The notes below the pieces were generated by a model. That model was not told the DNA's origin and ran no database searches. It saw only the letters and a program-made list of their open reading frames with translations. A program made the position numbers and the translations under genes. A stretch of DNA of 10,791 nt from Planctomycetota bacterium. Lineage in GTDB: Bacteria; Planctomycetota; UBA1135; UBA2386. Shown piece by piece: positions 1 to 6,545 of this stretch. The first letter of the stretch is position 1. Each line of letters starts with the position of its first letter. Where the stretch lies: the NCBI GenBank assembly GCA_020425885.1, contig JAGQRA010000800.1, positions 1-10,791 of the forward strand, given 5' to 3'.

Positions 1-1928
<1,928 letters not shown>

Positions 1929-1931
1929 TCG

Positions 1932-1957
1932 ACCTGGCGCCTGCCAGGTTGCTTTTT
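1932..1957 (+). terminator. Intrinsic terminator after rpoC
   Basis: A perfect 7-bp stem (ACCTGGC, 1932-1938; GCCAGGT, 1943-1949) closes a 4-base loop and is followed directly by a T-rich run (TGCTTTTT, 1950-1957). It starts 3 bases after the rpoC stop. This is the classic Rho-independent layout, so rpoC transcripts probably end here, at least in part. The following rpsL-rpsG pair would then need its own promoter in the remaining 85 bases or read-through. Confidence 0.85.
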
Positions 1958-1976
1958 CCGAACCAATCCCTAAGTT
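1949..1976 (+). promoter_or_regulatory. Possible sigma-70-type promoter for rpsL-rpsG
   Basis: TTGCTT (1949-1954), a 16-base spacer and TAAGTT (1971-1976) loosely resemble -35 and -10 boxes. The spot lies in the AT-richer stretch between the rpoC terminator and rpsL, where a promoter is expected. The match to consensus is weak (3 of 6 in each box) and the -35 overlaps the terminator T run, so this is only a candidate. Confidence 0.25.
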
Positions 1977-2042
1977 ACCCGACCCCAAAATCCCGCCCTG
2001 TGCCTTCACGCAGGCGGCGCGCAGAACAACACGCACCACTCC

Positions 2043-2417
2043 ATGCCAACGATCAACCAGCTCATCCGCAAGGGTCGGAAGAAGATCAAGCTCAAGAGCA
2101 AGTCGCCGATCCTCGACGCATGTCCGCACAAGCGCGGCGTGTGTCTGCAGGTCAAGACGATGACGCCGAAGAAGCCGAACTCCGCGCTGCGCAAGATCGC
2201 GCGTGTGCGACTCAGCAACGGCAAGGAGACGACGGTCTACATTCCGGGCGAGGGACACAATCTGCAGGAGCACTCGATCGTGCTCATTCGCGGTGGCCGC
2301 GTGCGCGACCTTCCCGGTGTCCGATATCACGTCCTCCGCGGCTGCCTCGACGCGTCCGGTGTCGAAAACCGGCGCCGCAGCCGCAGCAAGTACGGCACCA
2401 AACGTCCGAAGAAGTGA
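2043..2417 (+). CDS. rpsL: 30S ribosomal protein S12
   Basis: S12 is a core protein of the small ribosomal subunit that sits at the decoding centre and affects accuracy. The 124-residue product has the normal family length and is conserved throughout: [14 protein letters not shown] at the start, CPHKRGVC (27-34), [11 protein letters not shown] (41-51), [10 protein letters not shown] (69-78), [14 protein letters not shown] (83-96) and [11 protein letters not shown] at the end. Lys43 is present, so the usual streptomycin-sensitive residue is kept. Residue 88 is Arg where E. coli has Lys. Asp89, the residue beta-methylthiolated by RimO in E. coli, is present. The ATG start is fixed by the conserved N-terminus, but no Shine-Dalgarno sequence precedes it. 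The gene follows the rpoC terminator and precedes rpsG by 146 bp. Its last codons and stop are imperfectly duplicated just downstream. Confidence 0.98.
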   Translation: MPTINQLIRKGRKKIKLKSKSPILDACPHKRGVCLQVKTMTPKKPNSALRKIARVRLSNGKETTVYIPGEGHNLQEHSIVLIRGGRVRDLPGVRYHVLRGCLDASGVENRRRSRSKYGTKRPKK

Positions 2418-2433
2418 GCGCCCGAAGAAATGA
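2403..2433 (+). repeat. Tandem duplication of the rpsL 3' end, stop codon included
   Basis: The last four codons plus stop of rpsL (2403-2417, Arg-Pro-Lys-Lys-stop) recur at 2419-2433 with 13 of 15 bases identical, offset by 16 bp. Both differences (CGT/CGC and AAG/AAA) leave Arg-Pro-Lys-Lys-stop unchanged if the second copy is read in its own frame, which is +1 relative to rpsL. GCGCC or GGCGCC follows each stop. The feature is seen directly; any function is unknown. Confidence 0.75.
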
Positions 2434-2509
2434 GGCGCCGGATGCCCCAGCAGACGGGCATCGAGCCGATCCGAAGCCCAGAGAGCAGCGCACAGCAATC
2501 TGATTCGAT

Positions 2510-2547
2510 CGTCACGCAGAACCAGACCCGTCACGCAGTACCAGACC
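2510..2547 (+). repeat. Direct 19-bp tandem duplication upstream of rpsG
   Basis: Two adjacent copies of a 19-bp unit, CGTCACGCAG[A/T]ACCAGACC (2510-2528 and 2529-2547), differ at one base. The pair ends 16 bases before the rpsG start codon, inside the rpsL-rpsG spacer and therefore in the leader of rpsG. It may affect the mRNA leader or simply be a slippage duplication. Confidence 0.8.
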
Positions 2548-2563
2548 CAATCCGTAGCTCCCG

Positions 2564-3037
2564 ATGCCTCGTTCCTACAAGTCCACCGAAGTCCACCTCA
2601 AGGGCGATCCCCGGCACAACAACAAGCTGGCCAGCAAGATCATCAACAAGATCATGTGGCAGGGGAAGAAAGTGACTGCGCAGCGCCTCTTCTATGACGC
2701 GCTCGACATGGTCTGCAAGAAGGTCGAGAACGACGATCCGGTCGAGGTCTTCACGCGCGCCATCGACAACATCAAGCCGCGCGTCGAAGTGCGCAGCAAG
2801 CGCGTCGGCGGCGCGACCTATCAGGTTCCGCGCGAGGTCAACAAGCGCCGGCAGCAGAGCCTCGCGATCCGCTGGCTCGTCGATGCCGCCCGCAGCAAGC
2901 GCGGCAAGCCGATGGCCAAGTGCTTGGCCGAGGAGCTGTTCGACGCCTTCAACAACCAGGGTGCCGCCGTCACCAAGAAGGAAAACGTGCACAAGATGGC
3001 CGAGGCGAACTCCGCCTACAGTCACTTCAGCTGGTAG
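2564..3037 (+). CDS. rpsG: 30S ribosomal protein S7
   Basis: S7 is a primary binding protein that nucleates assembly of the 30S head and binds the 3' major domain of 16S rRNA. The 157-residue product is full length for bacteria. Recognisable blocks are MPRSYKSTEV at the start, LASKIINKIMWQGKK (22-36), AIDNIKPRVEVRSKRVGGATYQVP (66-89), LAIRWLVDAAR (100-110) and KKENVHKMAEANSAYSHFSW at the end. The C-terminal His-Phe-Ser-Trp corresponds to the usual His-Tyr-Arg-Trp ending, so the TAG at 3035 is the true end. The start ATG is fixed by the family N-terminus, although no Shine-Dalgarno sequence is visible. fusA and tuf, which often follow, are absent; a repeat array derived from this gene's own 3' end follows instead. 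Confidence 0.98.
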   Translation: MPRSYKSTEVHLKGDPRHNNKLASKIINKIMWQGKKVTAQRLFYDALDMVCKKVENDDPVEVFTRAIDNIKPRVEVRSKRVGGATYQVPREVNKRRQQSLAIRWLVDAARSKRGKPMAKCLAEELFDAFNNQGAAVTKKENVHKMAEANSAYSHFSW

Positions 3038-3138
3038 TTGGCACTTCAGCTGGTAGTTGGCACTTCAGCTGGTAGTTGGCACTTCAGCTGGTAGTTGCCA
3101 CTTCAGCTGGTAGGGTTGGCACTTCAGCTGGTTGCTCG
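3023..3138 (+). repeat. Tandem array of the rpsG 3' end (about six 19-bp units)
   Basis: The unit CACTTCAGCTGGTAGTTGG encodes His-Phe-Ser-Trp-stop plus four bases. Copies start at 3023, 3042, 3061, 3080, 3099 and 3120. The first three are identical, the fourth has one change, the fifth carries a 2-base insertion and the sixth loses the TAG. The first copy is the genuine end of rpsG. Because 19 is not a multiple of 3, the successive TAG codons (3035, 3054, 3073, 3092, 3111) fall in all three frames. The units are directly adjacent with no spacers, so this is a minisatellite-like array and not CRISPR. Confidence 0.95.
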
Positions 3139-3342
3139 CCTTCGGCTGGTGCCCGACGCTTCTCCTGGCGCCTGTCTTCTCCGGCCGCTGCGCTCACTCT
3201 GCTGGCACCTTGCGTCGTGCCGCGGAAGTAGCGATGCCATGGTGGCGACCGGTTTGATGGAAGGATTGCGGGTTTCGGGCGTCCCAGTCGGCTGATTCGG
3301 CTGCCGAATGCCGGTTGCCGAAGCTAGACTCTGGAGCCTCCG
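3139..3342. other. Non-coding gap between the rpsG array and the PDZ-protein gene
   Basis: About 200 bases remain after the clear repeat array. The first 40 to 60 (for example CTTCGGCTGGTGCC, CTTCTCCTGGCGCC, CTTCTCCGGCC) resemble further decayed copies of the 19-bp unit. The rest holds a perfect dyad at 3295-3309 and a Shine-Dalgarno-like GGAG at 3333-3336. I see no convincing coding sequence, tRNA or terminator with a T run here. Confidence 0.5.
3295..3309. promoter_or_regulatory. Perfect dyad, candidate operator
   Basis: ATTCGGC (3295-3301) and GCCGAAT (3303-3309) form a perfect inverted repeat around one central base, 33 bases before the start codon of the PDZ-protein gene. The near-zero spacer makes a dimer-binding site more likely than an RNA hairpin. 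No regulator is identified. Confidence 0.3.
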
Positions 3343-4650
3343 ATGAAGCTGCCGATTCCCTTCCTGCTCTATACGACTTCGCTTGCCCTCGTCGGTTTCA
3401 CTGGCTGGGAGGTCTACGAGCTGCTGCCATTGCAGAAGCCCGAGGCGAAGAACGAGGCTCATCTGCAGGGACGCAATGCCGCCGCCGACAAGATGGCATA
3501 CGGGGGTAGCCAGGGTCCGGTCGCGGCCGACTGGTACTACACCGGCGAGGTCAGCGAGAACCGCAAGACCGGCAACCGCTGGTGGTGGAAGCAGCTTCAG
3601 GACGCCAACTTCATCGGCAAGCCACCGCCGCCGCCACCCGTGGAGCCGGGGGTAAAGGACCCGGACGAGGTGAAGCCGGAGGAGCCCATCGTCCCCTTGG
3701 AGAACATCTTCGAACTCTCGGTGCTGGTCCACGACCCGGGCGACGAAGGCCAAGGGCAGCTGTCGCACGTGGTCATACGCTACAAGCCCGAGTCAGGTGT
3801 CACGGCTCCGGAGTGGTATGTGCGGGAGCGGCAGGGTTCGCTGCTGTCCGGTTTCCGGCCGGGGGATGGGACGCCGCCGCCACGGCGGGGGGGTAACCAG
3901 AACTTCCAGGGCGGGCGCAAGAACGGCACGCGTGGTGCCAACGTGCCGAGCGAACCGATGCCGGTGTCCACCGGGACGCCGAGTGTGCTGTTGCAGAAGA
4001 TCTGGGTCCAGGGAGGCGACGACGAACGGCGTTCGCCGTACCTGTGGCCACCCTTCGACAACATCCGTCTGGTGCGCGTCTCTCCGCTGGGGCAATCGGC
4101 GTTCTTCATCCGCGAGCCGCGCAAGGGCGAGGCGCCGACGGAGCCCGTCGAGGAGCCGCAGGAAGAGGAGTTCTTCAAGGATACTGCCAACCTCGGTCAG
4201 GAGATGCAGCGCGCCCTGAATGCGTTGGCCGGCAAGTCCGGCGAGCGCGTCGCGGAGGCGCCGATTCCGGCCAAGGATGACAAGTGGATCGACGTGCCCG
4301 AGACCGGCCTGGTCAACGGCCGCGTTCACGGCAGTCGGCAGGACCAGACCCGCTTCGAAAGCGAGGACGACTTCCTGCAGAAGGTCTACTTCGACACCTA
4401 CACCAGCAGCGTCAGCAGTCGTCGTGGCCTGATCGTGCGCAACATCGACCCCGCGTTGGCGTCGCGGTTCGGAGTCAACGAGCAGGATGTCCTGCTCACG
4501 GTCAACAACCATCCGGTGAAGACCAAGGCCGAGGCGATCCAGTTCGGCAAGAGGGAGTACAAGAAGGGCGTGAGGACGTACGTCACGACCTGGTTGTCGG
4601 GGACGAGCGGGCTCGAGGTCGAACGCATCTACCAGTTGCCAGAGAAGTAG
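3343..4650 (+). CDS. Membrane-anchored, proline-rich PDZ-domain protein (GspC-like architecture)
   Basis: The 435-residue product has no clear named family. An N-terminal hydrophobic segment (residues 5-22, in MKLPIPFLLYTTSLALVGFT) has no lipobox or obvious cleavage site and reads as a signal anchor, with the rest outside the cytoplasm. A proline run (94-99) and an acidic Pro/Glu stretch (about 262-277) act as linkers. The middle contains short beta-like segments (IFELSVLVHD, LSHVVIRYKP) and a Gly/Arg-rich loop (about 180-200). The C-terminus (about 361-433) resembles a PDZ domain: RGLIVRNIDPALASRFGVNE, then DVLLTVNNHPVKTKAEAI. Anchor, proline-rich linker, core and C-terminal PDZ is the layout of type II secretion protein GspC, but length and core differ and no other gsp gene is visible. 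GGAG at 3333-3336 supports the ATG start. The gene probably heads an operon with coaX, which begins 41 bp after its stop. Confidence 0.6.
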   Translation: MKLPIPFLLYTTSLALVGFTGWEVYELLPLQKPEAKNEAHLQGRNAAADKMAYGGSQGPVAADWYYTGEVSENRKTGNRWWWKQLQDANFIGKPPPPPPVEPGVKDPDEVKPEEPIVPLENIFELSVLVHDPGDEGQGQLSHVVIRYKPESGVTAPEWYVRERQGSLLSGFRPGDGTPPPRRGGNQNFQGGRKNGTRGANVPSEPMPVSTGTPSVLLQKIWVQGGDDERRSPYLWPPFDNIRLVRVSPLGQSAFFIREPRKGEAPTEPVEEPQEEEFFKDTANLGQEMQRALNALAGKSGERVAEAPIPAKDDKWIDVPETGLVNGRVHGSRQDQTRFESEDDFLQKVYFDTYTSSVSSRRGLIVRNIDPALASRFGVNEQDVLLTVNNHPVKTKAEAIQFGKREYKKGVRTYVTTWLSGTSGLEVERIYQLPEK

Positions 4651-4691
4651 CGCGATGCATCGTGTTTCATGCGGCGTTCTGCGAGGTTGAC

Positions 4692-5420
4692 GTGGGCGCC
4701 GGCGGGCACCTCCTGACGCTCGACGCGGGCAACAGCACGCTCGATTGGCTGCGACACGACACCGGAGCGAGGGGAGCGTTCGACATCCGGTCCGGACTCG
4801 AGGAGTTCGTCGCTCTGGTGCACGCGGCGACTCCGGGGCGTTGTGTTGCCGTCAGCACTGTCGAATCGGTCAGGCTCGATCTCCAGCTGGTTCTCGGCGG
4901 ACGTGGCGTGCCGGTTCGATTCGCCGGCCATGAGCTGGCCTGCCCGCTGCCCCTCGAATACCGCACCCCCGAGACCTTGGGGGCCGACCGTTGGGTCGGC
5001 GCGCTCGCCGCCCACCGTGCCTTCGGCCGTAGCGTCGTCGTCGATTGTGGCTCGGCGACGACGGTCAACCTCGTCGAGCAGGACGGGACCTTCCGCGGCG
5101 GCGCCATCGGCCCGGGGCTGCGCGCGTTGGCATTGGGCATGGCGGCTGCGACCCCGGCTCTGCCCGTCGCGGACTTCGAGTCGATGCCCTCGGTGCCGTC
5201 CGCATCGACCCAGGCTGCGGTCGATACCGGGGTCGTGTCCGGATACTGCGGGCTCGTCGAACGCCTCGTCGCCGACACGGTGCGGGCCGCCGCCGGGCCG
5301 GTTCGAATCGTCGTCACCGGTGGCAATGCCCGGCGCCTGCTCGCGCGTTCCCGACTACGGGCGACGTTCTTCGGCGACCTCGTCCACACCGGGTTGCGCC
5401 TCCTCGACGAACTGCCATGA
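4692..5420 (+). CDS. coaX: Type III pantothenate kinase
   Basis: This enzyme phosphorylates pantothenate with ATP, the first step of coenzyme A synthesis; type III enzymes need a monovalent cation and resist CoA feedback. The 242-residue product matches the family length. It shows the ASKHA-fold motifs in order: phosphate-binding LTLDAGNST (8-16), TPETLGADRW (92-101) with the conserved Gly-Ala-Asp-Arg, VVVDCGSATT (115-124) with the second acidic residue, GGAIGPGLR (136-144), TGVVSGYCGLV (179-189) and the adenosine-motif VTGGNARR (208-215). I chose the GTG at 4692 because GAGG (4683-4686) lies five bases upstream and the DAGN motif falls where expected. A GTG at 4662 is the alternative. The gene starts 41 bp after the PDZ-protein stop and ends in an ATGA overlap with the next gene, so it is probably co-transcribed and translationally coupled. 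Confidence 0.93.
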   Translation: MGAGGHLLTLDAGNSTLDWLRHDTGARGAFDIRSGLEEFVALVHAATPGRCVAVSTVESVRLDLQLVLGGRGVPVRFAGHELACPLPLEYRTPETLGADRWVGALAAHRAFGRSVVVDCGSATTVNLVEQDGTFRGGAIGPGLRALALGMAAATPALPVADFESMPSVPSASTQAAVDTGVVSGYCGLVERLVADTVRAAAGPVRIVVTGGNARRLLARSRLRATFFGDLVHTGLRLLDELP

Positions 5421-6502
5421 GGTTGCTGACTCCGCCGGGAATGTCGGGCGTCGCCGTGGTCTGGTTCGAACGGGCTGAACTGGAGGCCGTCGCCGCGTGT
5501 CTCAGGACACGTTCGGGCGGTCGGTTCGTCGCCTCGGGTTCGGCCGCGCCGCGGCTCATGACCCTGTGGCTGGATGGTTCGCCGTTGGATGAGGTGCTCG
5601 TCGTCGAGGGTCGGGCGCGCGCAGCCGGTGCCGACCGGGACCGGTCACGGCCGGATGGGATCGAACTGCATCTGCACGGATCGCCTGTCGTGCTTGCGGC
5701 GCTGCGTTCGCACTTCCCCGACCACGTCGCGGCCGACGGGTCTTGCCCCGGGCCCTTGGCGCCGGCCGACAGGTTGCTGCGTGCCGCGTTGTCGGTCGAG
5801 CAGCTCGACCTCGCCCTCGAGCAACGGGTGGCCGACTTCGCCGGCTTCGTCGCCGGGCTCGCCGCCCGCCCCGCGGCGGCCAGGAGCGCCGACCTGCAGG
5901 CCGCCATCGCGCGTTCCGCGGTTGCGCTGGCACACGTCGAGCCCCATCGCGTCGTGCTCACCGGCGCCCGGAATGCCGGCAAGTCGACCCTGCTGAACAA
6001 GCTGCTGTTCCGCGAACGCGTGCTGACCGGGCCGTTGCCCGGGCTGACCAGGGATCCGGTGCGCGAGCTGACCACCCTGGCTGGCTATCCCTACGAGCTC
6101 GTCGATACCGCCGGTGAAGGTGAGTTGCTGCAGGGCGTCGAACAGCGCGCCGTGCTCGCCGGGCGCGGGCTCCGGCGCGGCGCGACCCTGTTGCTCGTCG
6201 TCGATGCGAGCTGTGACCCGTCGGCGCTCGATCGAGGGCTCGCAGCGACGGGGCAGCCGGTCCTCGTCGTGGCCAACAAGGGGGATCTGGGGGCGAGCCC
6301 GTGGCCCGAGGACTTCCCATGCCATCTCCGGCTTTCGGCGTTGCGCGACGATCCGGTCGAGCTCCGGGCAGCAGTCGGGGAACGGTTGCGGCGGCATCGA
6401 TCGTTGCCGGTTGCCGGACCGGTCGGTGGGCCGGCGGCGTTGAGCCGTGAGCAGCACGCGACCTTGACCGGACTCGGCGGGCGCGGCGACGGCAGCCGAT
6501 GA
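5417..6502 (+). CDS. MnmE/TrmE-like GTPase, C-terminally shortened
   Basis: MnmE, with MnmG, modifies U34 of certain tRNAs. This 361-residue protein has MnmE-like N-terminal and G domains but is about 90-100 residues short. The N-terminus LTPPGMSGVAVV (4-15) matches the family TPPGRGGVGI start, and IELHLHGSPVVLAAL (82-96) matches its folate-binding-domain block. The G domain shows P-loop GARNAGKST (183-191) with the Asn that coordinates potassium in MnmE, G2-like LTRD (210-213), G3 DTAG (230-233), a Glu at 242 placed like the catalytic Glu282 of E. coli MnmE, and G4 NKGDL (287-291). The chain ends shortly after the G domain. The rest of the helical domain and the terminal Cys-x-Gly-Lys motif needed for tRNA modification are missing. 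It may be a degenerate or repurposed paralogue. ATG at 5417 overlaps the coaX stop (ATGA). Confidence 0.8.
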   Translation: MRLLTPPGMSGVAVVWFERAELEAVAACLRTRSGGRFVASGSAAPRLMTLWLDGSPLDEVLVVEGRARAAGADRDRSRPDGIELHLHGSPVVLAALRSHFPDHVAADGSCPGPLAPADRLLRAALSVEQLDLALEQRVADFAGFVAGLAARPAAARSADLQAAIARSAVALAHVEPHRVVLTGARNAGKSTLLNKLLFRERVLTGPLPGLTRDPVRELTTLAGYPYELVDTAGEGELLQGVEQRAVLAGRGLRRGATLLLVVDASCDPSALDRGLAATGQPVLVVANKGDLGASPWPEDFPCHLRLSALRDDPVELRAAVGERLRRHRSLPVAGPVGGPAALSREQHATLTGLGGRGDGSR

Positions 6503-6545
6503 TCGCTTGCGGTTGCCGGGGCGCCGTGCATGATGCGCGATCGGA

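Noticed and set aside
3023..3138. CRISPR array
   Set aside because: Units are 19 bp and directly adjacent with no spacers, and they derive from the end of rpsG.
4284..4691. In-frame upstream extension of coaX
   Set aside because: It would overlap the PDZ-protein gene by more than 360 bases, and its translation there is the shadow of that gene. Family length supports the GTG at 4692.
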